Shown here piece by piece: positions 36,151 through 43,836 of a DNA stretch of 64,000 bases; the stretch's first letter is position 1, and every line of letters begins with the position of its first letter. The notes under the pieces were generated by a model. The model made no database searches. It worked only from the letters and a program-made list of their open reading frames with translations, and had not been told where the DNA came from. The DNA is taken from positions 2,046,001-2,110,000 of the forward strand of contig NZ_JABBYJ010000001.1 of the NCBI RefSeq assembly GCF_012932565.1, given 5' to 3'. The translations under genes were made by a program, and so were the position numbers. The DNA is from Sneathiella limimaris. GTDB lineage: Bacteria > Pseudomonadota > Alphaproteobacteria > Sneathiellales > Sneathiellaceae.

Positions 36151-37272
36151 ATGAATTCAGGCATTTATCTCGACTATAACGCAACAGCACCAATCCGCCC
36201 CGAGGTCATTTCTCTGGTCACGAAGGTTATGGCGGAAGGGGGAAACCCGTCCTCAGTCCACGCCCGTGGCCGAAAGGCTCGCGCTCGTGTGGAAACTGCG
36301 CGCCGTCAACTGGCGTCATTGGTGGATTGTAAGCCTCAGGAAATTATCTTCACTTCCGGCGGAACAGAAGCAAACAATATGGTTTTTGCCGGATTTCCAG
36401 ATCGTCAGATTTTTGTCAGTGCTGGCGAACATGACAGCGTGCTGGCGCCGGGAACCGTTGCCGGTGCGGTCCAGATTCCTCTGACGAGCTGCGGTACACT
36501 CGATCTTGGCGCGTTGGAAGATCTGCTTAAATCAGCAGATGGCCCTCCGCTGGTCTCTGTCATGATGGCCAACAATGAAACAGGAGTGCTGCAACCGATC
36601 CCAGAGATAGCGGCACTTGTGCATGAGCATGGCGGCTTCTTGCACACGGATGCTATTCAGGCACTTGGTAAAATACCGGTCAGCTTTACAGAGGCTGGTG
36701 TGGATCTAATGACCGTTTCCAGTCATAAAATCGGCGGTCCGCAAGGGCAGGGCGCTCTTATTTTGCGTGAAGGCTTGCCCATCAAGGCGCGTCAAATTGG
36801 TGGTGGGCAGGAACTGGGCCGTCGCAGCGGGACTGAAAATGTCGCCGGGATCGCTGGTTTTGGTCTTGCTGCAGAACTGGCATTGAATGACCTTGAGGGG
36901 GCAAGCGAAATAGCTGCGCTCAGGGACCGACTGGAAAGCCGTCTTCTTGAATATTGCCCTGAAATCAATATCTACGGAAAAGGCACTGATCGGCTGCCGA
37001 ACACCAGTTGTCTCTCGATGCCTGGGGTCGGCAGTGAACTTCAGGTGATGAATTTCGATCTCGCCGGAATCGCTGTCAGCGCGGGCTCTGCCTGTTCCAG
37101 CGGCAAGGTGAAGGCTAGTCATGTTCTGACCGCCATGGGGGCGGATGAGGACGCCGCTGGCGAAGCGATCCGGATCAGTCTTGGCAGGTCAACATCGCCT
37201 GAGGAGATTGATAAATTCATCGAAGTCTGGCAAAAGCTTTATAAGAAAAAGTCACCGCGCTCGGCCGCCTGA
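36151..37272 (+). CDS. Cysteine desulfurase (NifS/IscS class)
   Basis: PLP enzyme that mobilises sulfur from L-cysteine as a persulfide. The 373 residues have the Schiff-base Lys193 in Ser-Ser-His-Lys-Ile-Gly-Gly and the acceptor Cys314 in Gly-Ser-Ala-Cys-Ser-Ser-Gly-Lys on a long flexible loop, the class I (IscS/NifS) form. It lies between cysE, which helps make cysteine, and an adrenodoxin-type ferredoxin gene, so a role in Fe-S cluster assembly is the best inference. No iscU, hscA or suf genes are in the window, so I leave the symbol open. No clear Shine-Dalgarno precedes the ATG. Confidence 0.92.
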   Translation: MNSGIYLDYNATAPIRPEVISLVTKVMAEGGNPSSVHARGRKARARVETARRQLASLVDCKPQEIIFTSGGTEANNMVFAGFPDRQIFVSAGEHDSVLAPGTVAGAVQIPLTSCGTLDLGALEDLLKSADGPPLVSVMMANNETGVLQPIPEIAALVHEHGGFLHTDAIQALGKIPVSFTEAGVDLMTVSSHKIGGPQGQGALILREGLPIKARQIGGGQELGRRSGTENVAGIAGFGLAAELALNDLEGASEIAALRDRLESRLLEYCPEINIYGKGTDRLPNTSCLSMPGVGSELQVMNFDLAGIAVSAGSACSSGKVKASHVLTAMGADEDAAGEAIRISLGRSTSPEEIDKFIEVWQKLYKKKSPRSAA

Positions 37273-37310
37273 TTGCATTTTGAAAATAAGAACCAAGGGT
37301 AGTACCATCT

Positions 37311-37640
37311 ATGTCAAAATTGACTTTTGTGAAACCGAACGGAGATCGGATTGAGGTCGAGGCGCCCATTGGCAGAACATTGCTGGATATTGCCCAACAG
37401 AACGGTCTTGAACTGGAAGGTGCCTGTGAAGGAAGTCTTGCCTGTTCCACCTGCCATTTGATCATTGATGAAGACGATTTTGATCGCTTGCCTGACGCTT
37501 CCGATGATGAGGAGGACATGCTGGATCTTGCCTATGGGTTGACCCCAACCTCCCGGCTTGGATGTCAGATCATCATGACCGAGGAATTGGACGGCATGGT
37601 GGTTTCCTTGCCGAGCAGTTTTAACAACCAACTTTTTTAA
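37311..37640 (+). CDS. Adrenodoxin-type [2Fe-2S] ferredoxin
   Basis: Cytosolic one-electron carrier of 109 residues. Cluster ligands are Cys39, Cys45, Cys48 (Cys-x5-Cys-x2-Cys) and Cys85, the spacing of the adrenodoxin/ISC Fdx class and not plant-type ferredoxin. A strongly acidic stretch between residues 54 and 70 matches the partner-docking helix of this class. It follows the cysteine desulfurase by 38 bases, as Fdx follows IscS in some ISC clusters. An adrenodoxin-reductase-like gene (39134-40450) lies close by on the opposite strand and is a plausible reductase partner. Confidence 0.94.
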   Translation: MSKLTFVKPNGDRIEVEAPIGRTLLDIAQQNGLELEGACEGSLACSTCHLIIDEDDFDRLPDASDDEEDMLDLAYGLTPTSRLGCQIIMTEELDGMVVSLPSSFNNQLF

Positions 37641-37651
37641 GCGATGCCGGC

Positions 37652-38314
37652 ATGACCCTTTTTGAGAAGCTGAAAGCGGCCAACAAGGATGTTTGGCACG
37701 CCTACACCCATCATGAGTTTGTAAATGGCCTACAGGATGGGACCTTGGATCAAAAGGCATTTCAATACTATCTCATTCAGGATTATCTCTTTCTCATTCA
37801 TTTTGCACGGGCCTATGCCCTGGCTGCTTATAAAGCGGATAATCTGGAGGATATGAAGGCCGCCGCCGCGACAGTGACAGCTTTGACGGAAACTGAGATG
37901 AAGCTCCATGTCAGTTATTGCGCCGAGTGGGGCATTACCGAAAGTGACATGCAGGCCGCTGACGAAGATCCTGCCAATATGGCCTATACTCGTTATGTGC
38001 TGGAAAAAGGGCATGCGGGGGATGTTCTGGATCTTTATGTGGCGCTTGCCCCGTGTGTGATCGGTTATGGGGAAATCGGCGCAAGACTGATTTCAGACCC
38101 GGCGACAAAAACAGAAGATAATCCTTACCTTCCCTGGATGGAAATGTATGGCGGGGAAGAGTATCAGCCGGTCATGAGCGGTGCACTTGCTCAGCTGGAG
38201 ACGCTTGCCGAAAAACGCTTTACCGAGGCCCGCTTCGACGATCTTTCCAAGACCTTCGGCGCAGCAACCCGGCTGGAAGTTGATTTTTGGCAAATGGGTC
38301 TAAACGCAGTTTAG
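37652..38314 (+). CDS. tenA: TenA family aminopyrimidine aminohydrolase (thiaminase II)
   Basis: Hydrolyses aminopyrimidine breakdown products of thiamine for salvage. The 220 residues carry the expected catalytic set: Asp44 in Gln-Asp-Tyr, Cys134 in Leu-Ala-Pro-Cys-Val-Ile-Gly-Tyr-Gly-Glu-Ile-Gly, and Glu209 near the C-terminus, close in number to Asp44, Cys135 and Glu205 of Bacillus subtilis TenA. It starts 11 bases after the ferredoxin stop, so it is probably cotranscribed. No other thiamine genes or THI-box riboswitch are evident nearby. Confidence 0.92.
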   Translation: MTLFEKLKAANKDVWHAYTHHEFVNGLQDGTLDQKAFQYYLIQDYLFLIHFARAYALAAYKADNLEDMKAAAATVTALTETEMKLHVSYCAEWGITESDMQAADEDPANMAYTRYVLEKGHAGDVLDLYVALAPCVIGYGEIGARLISDPATKTEDNPYLPWMEMYGGEEYQPVMSGALAQLETLAEKRFTEARFDDLSKTFGAATRLEVDFWQMGLNAV

Positions 38315-38318
38315 AGAT

Positions 38319-39128
38319 TTAAGACGGGTACTCGTCAATTTCCCAAAGGATATTCGGAACCTTGGTTGCGCTTGTATGGGTCACCAGGGTTTTTGCGTCC
38401 GGTGACCAGAAATGCAGCAAGATATCGGCCGGTTCGTCCACTGTTCCTAGTCTCCCTTGCTCGGAGAGATCTAACAAAACCTTGTGAGAGGTAGACGCGC
38501 AGATTTGCGACGGAACACCATAAAACTCGCTTGAAATATTGCGATGCAGGTGGCCACAGAAAATCCGCTTGATTTGCGGGTGGCGAGCAACAACTTCACC
38601 AAATTTCTCAGCATCTCTCAGACCCATTGCATCCATCGCCCGGATCCCGGTTTCAAACGGGGGGTGATGCATGAAGATCAGGGTCGGGGTGTCCGGATGC
38701 TCTGAAAGCTCTTTTTCCAGCCAGGCAAGCCGTTCTTCACAGAGCGTTCCATAGGGCTGACGATGGACGTTTGTGTCCAGCATGAGGGAGCGCAAGCCCT
38801 CTTGTTCAATCGCATATTGGATAAACCCTTCTTTTGGCAGGTAGTCTTCTGTGCCAAAAGTCTGGCGAAGGGTCTCCCGGCAGTCATGGTTCCCGATGCC
38901 GAGGTAAACAGGTACTTTTGAGCTTTCCAGAACTTTTTTCAGTTCCGCATACTCATCGACGCCGCCTTCATTCACCAAGTCTCCGGTCAGCATAATAAAG
39001 TCAGGTCTGGGAACAAGATTATTGACGCGATCAACGGCCAACTGCAGTTTGTCGATCGTTTTGTACAGGTCGTGGAACTCTGTTCCTCGAACGACCACAT
39101 GGGGGTCGCTGAGCTGCGCAATAATCAT
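38319..39128 (-). CDS. Metallophosphoesterase (CpdA/GpdQ-like phosphodiesterase)
   Basis: Cytosolic di-metal phosphodiesterase, 269 residues. All calcineurin-like motifs are visible in order: Asp-x-His near the N-terminus, Gly-Asp-Leu-Val-Asn, Gly-Asn-His-Asp, Met-His-His-Pro-Pro, and Gly-His-Leu-His. This arrangement fits class III phosphodiesterases (cAMP phosphodiesterase CpdA, glycerophosphodiesterase GpdQ); the substrate cannot be decided. Of two starts, ATG 39128 has AAGGGAAG upstream. GTG 39137 would overlap the fprA-like stop by 4 bases. Cotranscribed with that gene in either case. Confidence 0.88.
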   Translation of the reverse strand: MIIAQLSDPHVVVRGTEFHDLYKTIDKLQLAVDRVNNLVPRPDFIMLTGDLVNEGGVDEYAELKKVLESSKVPVYLGIGNHDCRETLRQTFGTEDYLPKEGFIQYAIEQEGLRSLMLDTNVHRQPYGTLCEERLAWLEKELSEHPDTPTLIFMHHPPFETGIRAMDAMGLRDAEKFGEVVARHPQIKRIFCGHLHRNISSEFYGVPSQICASTSHKVLLDLSEQGRLGTVDEPADILLHFWSPDAKTLVTHTSATKVPNILWEIDEYPS

Positions 39129-39133
39129 ACTTT

Positions 39134-40450
39134 TCACTTCCCTTCACGGAGTAGTTTTAACATATCCCTTTTTCGCACAAACTTGCGCCTTGGGCTATCT
39201 TCATCCGCACGTTTCTCTTCTTCTTCCTTGATTTTCTGCCAGTCGGAAAAAGACACCGTCTCAATTCCATTTTCCTGGCAGTATTGATCTAGCCCGCGAG
39301 CCCCGGCTTTCGCAGGATCTCCACCGTCACAATGATCTTCAGCGATCTTTTCCACCACTTTTTGGCTATCAAGCCGATTGGTGCCGATCGTACCGGAGGG
39401 GCCACGTTTCGCCCAGCCAACAACATAGAGGTGATCCTCCACTTTGCCATCCACATTGCGCACAATCCCGTTTTCAACGGGCAGGCCGCCCACATTGGTG
39501 AGTTCATAGCCGATGCAGGTGACCAGTAGATCACACGGATAGTCAACAAATTCACCGGTTCCAACGGCCTTGTTGCCCTCAATGCGGTTCTTTTCAAACC
39601 GGACAGCTTCGATCGTTTCCTCTCCTAGTATGTGGGTGGGGGAGAGGCAGAAATCAAGGGATAGCAAGCGTTTGTGGGGATCTGGCTTGTTGGCCGCATA
39701 ATCGCGCAAGAGTTCCAGATTGTTGTTCGCAACCTTGGTGGTTTTGGGATCATCAGTCTCATAGTGATCGGGAATAATTGACCCATCTGTTGTGGTAACA
39801 GCGGTTGTCAGATCCTTGAACTCACTGAGCTCCTTGGTAGAGAATTGCGCGTGTTCGGGACCCCGCCGTCCAATAACCCGCACATGTTCAACAGGACTTC
39901 TGAAGATATGATCGCCAGCATGATCCACAAGGTCACTATCCCGCATTTCATCTTCGGTGCTCAGAAGAACCCGTGCAACATCCAACGCTACATTCCCGTT
40001 TCCAATGACGATGGCATTCTTGACTTCCAGATGGGGGACCGCATCCCTGTATTCAGGGTGGCCATTGTACCAATACACAAAGACTTGCGCGCCAAACACG
40101 CCCGCTTTGTCTTCTCCTGGGATGCCAAGCTCCCGGTCTTTGGGTGTCCCAATGGCGAGAATTACCACATCGTAGAGGCTTTTCAGGGTTTCAAGAGAGA
40201 TATCATCACCGAAACTGATATTACCGACAAACCGAACATTCTCGTTTTCCATGATTTTGTCATAGGCGCGCGAGACGTTTTTTGTCGTTTGATGATCGGG
40301 GGCAACGCCGGTACGGATCAATCCGTAGGGGGTTGCCAATTTTTCGAGAATATCAATCTCGCAGCCCGGGCAGCTGGAATTAAAGGCCCCCGCTGTATAC
40401 ATTCCAGCGGGGCCGGACCCAATGATCGCGACTTTTAAAGGACCTCCCAT
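39134..40450 (-). CDS. Adrenodoxin-reductase-type ferredoxin--NADP reductase (FprA-like)
   Basis: FAD enzyme that passes electrons between NADPH and ferredoxin. The 438 residues show the FAD motif Gly-Ser-Gly-Pro-Ala-Gly (12-17), the family sequence Tyr-Gly-Leu-Ile-Arg-x-Gly-Val-Ala-Pro-Asp-His, and the NADP motif Gly-Asn-Gly-Asn-Val-Ala-Leu-Asp-Val-Ala. A C-terminal Trp-Ala-Lys-Arg-Gly-Pro-Ser-Gly-x-Ile-Gly-Thr-Asn motif follows. This is the mammalian adrenodoxin reductase/mycobacterial FprA family, not the plant-type Fpr. It is a likely partner for the adrenodoxin-type ferredoxin at 37311. The phosphoesterase gene follows it. Confidence 0.93.
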   Translation of the reverse strand: MGGPLKVAIIGSGPAGMYTAGAFNSSCPGCEIDILEKLATPYGLIRTGVAPDHQTTKNVSRAYDKIMENENVRFVGNISFGDDISLETLKSLYDVVILAIGTPKDRELGIPGEDKAGVFGAQVFVYWYNGHPEYRDAVPHLEVKNAIVIGNGNVALDVARVLLSTEDEMRDSDLVDHAGDHIFRSPVEHVRVIGRRGPEHAQFSTKELSEFKDLTTAVTTTDGSIIPDHYETDDPKTTKVANNNLELLRDYAANKPDPHKRLLSLDFCLSPTHILGEETIEAVRFEKNRIEGNKAVGTGEFVDYPCDLLVTCIGYELTNVGGLPVENGIVRNVDGKVEDHLYVVGWAKRGPSGTIGTNRLDSQKVVEKIAEDHCDGGDPAKAGARGLDQYCQENGIETVSFSDWQKIKEEEEKRADEDSPRRKFVRKRDMLKLLREGK

Positions 40451-40507
40451 TTCCTTATCCCCTTATGCTCAACCTATTTATTTATAAGGTTTTTTATAAA
40501 CTCCGTA

Positions 40508-41449
40508 TCACTCTGCTCCCACAAGACCCCCAAAACGTTGATTGAAAACTGACGATGCGGCCGGAAGGCCACCGTCACTGGTTTCGAGGGTTTTGAGAAG
40601 ATGCGTTTCCGCATCTTTCCAGACCAGTTGATAGATATCGTGAAAAATTTCCCGTGCCCTGTTTCCGTGCCACCCATTTGGTAGCAGTGTTTCCGGCAAC
40701 ATGGGATCACGAAGCAATGCGCGGCGATACTCATGGACCAACAGTGTGCGAATGAAAAAGGCATCCTGAAGATCTATGTCACCCTCTTGCTGGAGGCTTT
40801 TGAGGATCGGCTCAAAATGGGTAATGAAATCCGTATACCCTTTTTCGATCTCATCAAGGTTCCAGCCTTTTTGAATAATGATATGGGCAGATGGCTCCTC
40901 TGCCAGGGCAAACTCTTTTCCCCGGATGAAGGAAACATGCGACATGACGCCCAGATCCGCAACCAGCTCCGTGACTTCAGCAGGGGAGGTCGTCGGATGG
41001 GCAAAAATACCGGCCCCCAGGTCTCCAAACCCAAGCCAGCCCAGCTCCATTGTCAGTTGCCGCCGCGTCTCATCGTCCAGCCGTCGTCTTTCCGTGAAGA
41101 TCAGGGTCCAGGCACCGTCCCAATCCTGCGGTAGATGATTGTAAATTCTTTTGGTCGCTTCTTCGAACCGCCGGGCACCGCTTTGCGTTAAGGTGTAAAA
41201 ACTCTTTCGCCCTTGCTGGGAGCTTTCCAGAAGCTGATCATTTTTGAGGCGGAAAACGGAGGTTCTGACGGCCCGTTCGTTGAGACCGAAACAGGCGACA
41301 AGATCGATCAGGCTTCCAAGCCAGACAGTCCCGCCATGTGGGGCAATTGAATCCCCCCAAATCGTTACTAATAAGGAGCGGGCTTTTAGATTCAGCCGCT
41401 CAGGCAATCTTTCAAGATGCCGGCTGATGGCCGACTTCGTGTCACTCAT
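40508..41449 (-). CDS. PaaX family transcriptional regulator
   Basis: Repressor of the family typified by PaaX, which responds to phenylacetyl-CoA. The 313 residues contain the N-terminal winged HTH (about 20-95), a central PaaX domain beginning at Trp-Asp-Gly-Ala-Trp-Thr-Leu, and the C-terminal helical PaaX_C domain (about 180-290). ATG 41449 has TGAGG 9 bases upstream; an ATG at 41464 also exists. No paa catabolic genes are in the window. The upstream neighbour on the same strand is an 8-oxoguanine-deaminase-like gene. An inverted repeat precedes it and may be its own operator. Confidence 0.9.
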   Translation of the reverse strand: MSDTKSAISRHLERLPERLNLKARSLLVTIWGDSIAPHGGTVWLGSLIDLVACFGLNERAVRTSVFRLKNDQLLESSQQGRKSFYTLTQSGARRFEEATKRIYNHLPQDWDGAWTLIFTERRRLDDETRRQLTMELGWLGFGDLGAGIFAHPTTSPAEVTELVADLGVMSHVSFIRGKEFALAEEPSAHIIIQKGWNLDEIEKGYTDFITHFEPILKSLQQEGDIDLQDAFFIRTLLVHEYRRALLRDPMLPETLLPNGWHGNRAREIFHDIYQLVWKDAETHLLKTLETSDGGLPAASSVFNQRFGGLVGAE

Positions 41450-41516
41450 CCTGTCATGCCTCATTTGTCGTCAGGGATTTAACCCCATTCGACGCCCGTA
41501 AATGCTGTTACATAAA

Positions 41517-41547
41517 ATGATACGTCAATCACAATGCGTTGTATCAT
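41517..41547. promoter_or_regulatory. Inverted repeat upstream of the PaaX regulator
   Basis: ATGATAC (41517-41523), 17-base spacer, GTATCAT (41541-41547). The arm extends imperfectly as ATGATAC(G/A)(T/A)C. It lies 68 bases upstream of the paaX-like start and 37 bases from the deaminase stop. Probable autoregulatory operator by position; not proven. Confidence 0.45.
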
Positions 41548-41583
41548 ATTGCGGGATTTTACTTTCTGGTTCCAGTGGAAAAT

Positions 41584-42927
41584 TCAGGTAACCAGTTCTC
41601 TTGCGAGGGAGCTGTGTTCTGCGATCAGGCTTGCCATATCTAAACCTGGGATCTCTCCATTTTTGAGCCGCCATTTTCCGCTGACCATCACATGATCCGC
41701 CTTATGTGCCCCGCAAAGAAGCAAGGCTGCCAGTGGATCGCCGGCACCGGAAAAGCGAGGTTCATCCAGTTTGAAGAGCGCGATATCGGCGGCCATTCCT
41801 ACTTCGAGCTTGCCGATATCGTCACGGCCGAGGCAGCCGGCTGATCCTTCGGTTGCCATTTTGAAGGCTTCCAGGTGGGTCATTTCATTGGCTGGATAAC
41901 GCAGTCGTCCGATCAGCAGTGCTTGCCGCACTTCCTGAATAAGGTTGGATCCGTCGTTGGAGGCGGAGCCATCCACCCCAAGTCCGACGGGAGAGCCCGC
42001 TGCCGTGAGTTCCAGCGTTCGGCAGATACCGGAACTCAGAACCATGTTCGATGATGGGCAGTGGCAGATCCCGACGCCAGCCTTACCCAGACGTTGGATC
42101 TCTTCAGTTTCAAAATGAATGCCGTGGGCCAGCCACACATCATCAGTCAGCCAGCCGACACTTTCCAGATAATCAAGCGGACGCAGGCCAAACATTTTTT
42201 CACAAAATGCCGTTTCATCATGTGTCTCCGCCAGATGGGTGTGCAGGCGAACACCATATTTTCGGGCCAGTTCAGCCGATGATTTCATCAATTCTGTACT
42301 CACTGAGAAGGGCGAGCAGGGCGCCAGTGCGATTTGCACAAACGCATCCTCTCCCGTCTCATGATACCGCTGGATCAACCGCTCGCTATCTTCAAGGATG
42401 GTTTCTTCATCCTGCACAGTGCTCTGTGGGGGCAATCCGCCCTGATCCTCCCCAAGGCTCATGGATCCGCGGGTGAGGGTAACTCGAAGCCCCATTTGTC
42501 TAGCGGTATTTGCCTGAATATCAATGGCATCGGGCAGGGCTTTTGGAAACAGGTAATGATGATCCGCTGCTGTCGTACAACCGGACAGCAGAAGCTCTGC
42601 AAGCGCCAGGCGGGTCGAAAGCTCAATCATCTTTGGGCTCAGCCTTGCCCAGATAGGGTAAAGGGCCTTCAACCAGGGAAACAGCGGTTTGTTGAGCGCT
42701 GGCGGGCAGGCCCGTGTCAAAGTCTGATAGAAATGATGATGTGTATTGATCAGGCCGGGTAGCACAACGTGATTGCTGGCATCCAGGATCTCAAGTTCTG
42801 AAGTTGGCACCGAGGATGGCACTTCACCTTTGCCAACAAGTTCAGCAATCTTCCCATCCTTGATCACCAAACCGCCTTCAGCGTTCTCAGCCAGGATGCC
42901 CAGCGGGGTCTTGATCCACACAGCCAT
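41584..42927 (-). CDS. 8-oxoguanine deaminase-like amidohydrolase
   Basis: Zn-dependent amidohydrolase of the ATZ/TRZ/guanine deaminase group, 447 residues. Metal ligands are seen in Asn-Thr-His-His-His (63-65), His-Thr-His-Leu-Ala-Glu-Thr, Ala-His-Gly-Ile-His and Gly-Val-Asp-Gly-Ser-Ala-Ser-Asn-Asp. The stretch Thr-Arg-Ala-Cys-Pro-Pro-Ala and Leu-Phe-Pro-Trp-Leu after the metal motif resembles characterised 8-oxoguanine deaminases, so that activity is likely, but isoguanine or hydroxyatrazine-type substrates cannot be excluded. It stands alone upstream of the PaaX regulator gene on the same strand. Confidence 0.87.
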   Translation of the reverse strand: MAVWIKTPLGILAENAEGGLVIKDGKIAELVGKGEVPSSVPTSELEILDASNHVVLPGLINTHHHFYQTLTRACPPALNKPLFPWLKALYPIWARLSPKMIELSTRLALAELLLSGCTTAADHHYLFPKALPDAIDIQANTARQMGLRVTLTRGSMSLGEDQGGLPPQSTVQDEETILEDSERLIQRYHETGEDAFVQIALAPCSPFSVSTELMKSSAELARKYGVRLHTHLAETHDETAFCEKMFGLRPLDYLESVGWLTDDVWLAHGIHFETEEIQRLGKAGVGICHCPSSNMVLSSGICRTLELTAAGSPVGLGVDGSASNDGSNLIQEVRQALLIGRLRYPANEMTHLEAFKMATEGSAGCLGRDDIGKLEVGMAADIALFKLDEPRFSGAGDPLAALLLCGAHKADHVMVSGKWRLKNGEIPGLDMASLIAEHSSLARELVT

Positions 42928-42987
42928 ATAAAGGATACCTTAAAGTCGTAAAGACCTGAGAATAGGGTGCGTGTCTGAAACGCGCAA

Positions 42988-43035
42988 GCAACAGTCAGTT
43001 ATCCTGGAAAGAAATTATATGACTATAACTGTTGC
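42988..43035. promoter_or_regulatory. Long inverted repeat upstream of the Crp/Fnr gene
   Basis: GCAACAGT (42988-42995) pairs with ACTGTTGC (43028-43035), and CAGTTAT (42996-43002) pairs with ATAACTG (43025-43031). The alternatives arise because CAGT is repeated in the left arm. It lies 73 bases before the regulator start. A perfect TATAAT (43068-43073) sits between it and the gene, without a good -35. Confidence 0.35.
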
Positions 43036-43107
43036 CCTATTTGGATTTTGAGCTTAGGTTCTGAAATTATAATCACAGCTTATTTCTAAAAGTGGTTTTT
43101 TACAGTC

Positions 43108-43809
43108 ATGCCCAGCTTGGATAACATCGAATTATTATCGGTACTCAGCCCGGTAGAACGTCAGGCGTTGGCCGCGAAATGCAGCTGGAAGAATTATTCC
43201 TCTGGCAAGCAGATTTTGGAGCGGTCTAGCACGAGCCGCGATGTTTTCTTTGTTGTTGAAGGCACCGTCAATATTGTTAATTTTGGCGTATCCGGGCGTG
43301 AAGTGGCTTATGCAAGTGTGGAAGCGGGCCAATATTTTGGTGAGCTTTCCGCCATTGATGGTCGGCCTCGTTCCGCCAATGTGATTGCCAACAAGGAATG
43401 CCTGCTCGCCTCCCTTTCCCCAGATAATTTTGCGGAACTGTTGAAAGAGCATCCTGAGGTTTCCATTCAGGTGCTGGAACGGCTTGCCCGAATTATCCGG
43501 GTCAATGATGAGCGGATCCTTGATCTCTCTACTCTGGGGGCGGTGCAGCGGGTGTGTCAGGAACTCTTGCGAATGGCCAAACCGGATCCGTTAAATGCCG
43601 ATAGCTGGTTGATCTATCCAATGCCAACCCAAAGCGCGATTGCCAGTCGGGTATCAACGACACGGGAAACCGTTGCGCGTGTGCTCGGGCAGCTTACCAA
43701 TGAAGAACTGGTCTTCAAAAAAGGCAAGAGCCTCTATTTGAAAGATCGTGCTCGGATTGAGGAAATGATCAGCAATCTGGCGTCTTCCACCAGTAACGTG
43801 GCGCGCTAA
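43108..43809 (+). CDS. Crp/Fnr family transcriptional regulator
   Basis: 233-residue regulator with an N-terminal cyclic-nucleotide-binding-type beta-barrel (about 15-125), a dimerisation helix, and a C-terminal winged HTH with Ser-Ala-Ile-Ala-Ser-Arg-Val-Ser-Thr-Thr-Arg-Glu-Thr-Val-Ala-Arg (about 178-193). The barrel holds Gly-Glu-Leu-Ser-Ala-Ile-Asp-Gly-x-Pro-Arg-Ser-Ala, the phosphate-binding-cassette pattern of cAMP-binding members. The N-terminal Cys cluster of FNR is absent. So a cyclic nucleotide ligand is likely but unproven. Single-gene unit between divergent and convergent neighbours. Confidence 0.92.
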   Translation: MPSLDNIELLSVLSPVERQALAAKCSWKNYSSGKQILERSSTSRDVFFVVEGTVNIVNFGVSGREVAYASVEAGQYFGELSAIDGRPRSANVIANKECLLASLSPDNFAELLKEHPEVSIQVLERLARIIRVNDERILDLSTLGAVQRVCQELLRMAKPDPLNADSWLIYPMPTQSAIASRVSTTRETVARVLGQLTNEELVFKKGKSLYLKDRARIEEMISNLASSTSNVAR

Positions 43810-43836
43810 TAACTCTTTATTCTTAGAGCTTTAACG

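Noticed and set aside
40473-40498. AACCT/AGGTT hairpin next to T6 as a terminator
   Set aside because: Only five weak base pairs with an 11-base AT loop, and the T tract is on the strand opposite to both flanking genes.
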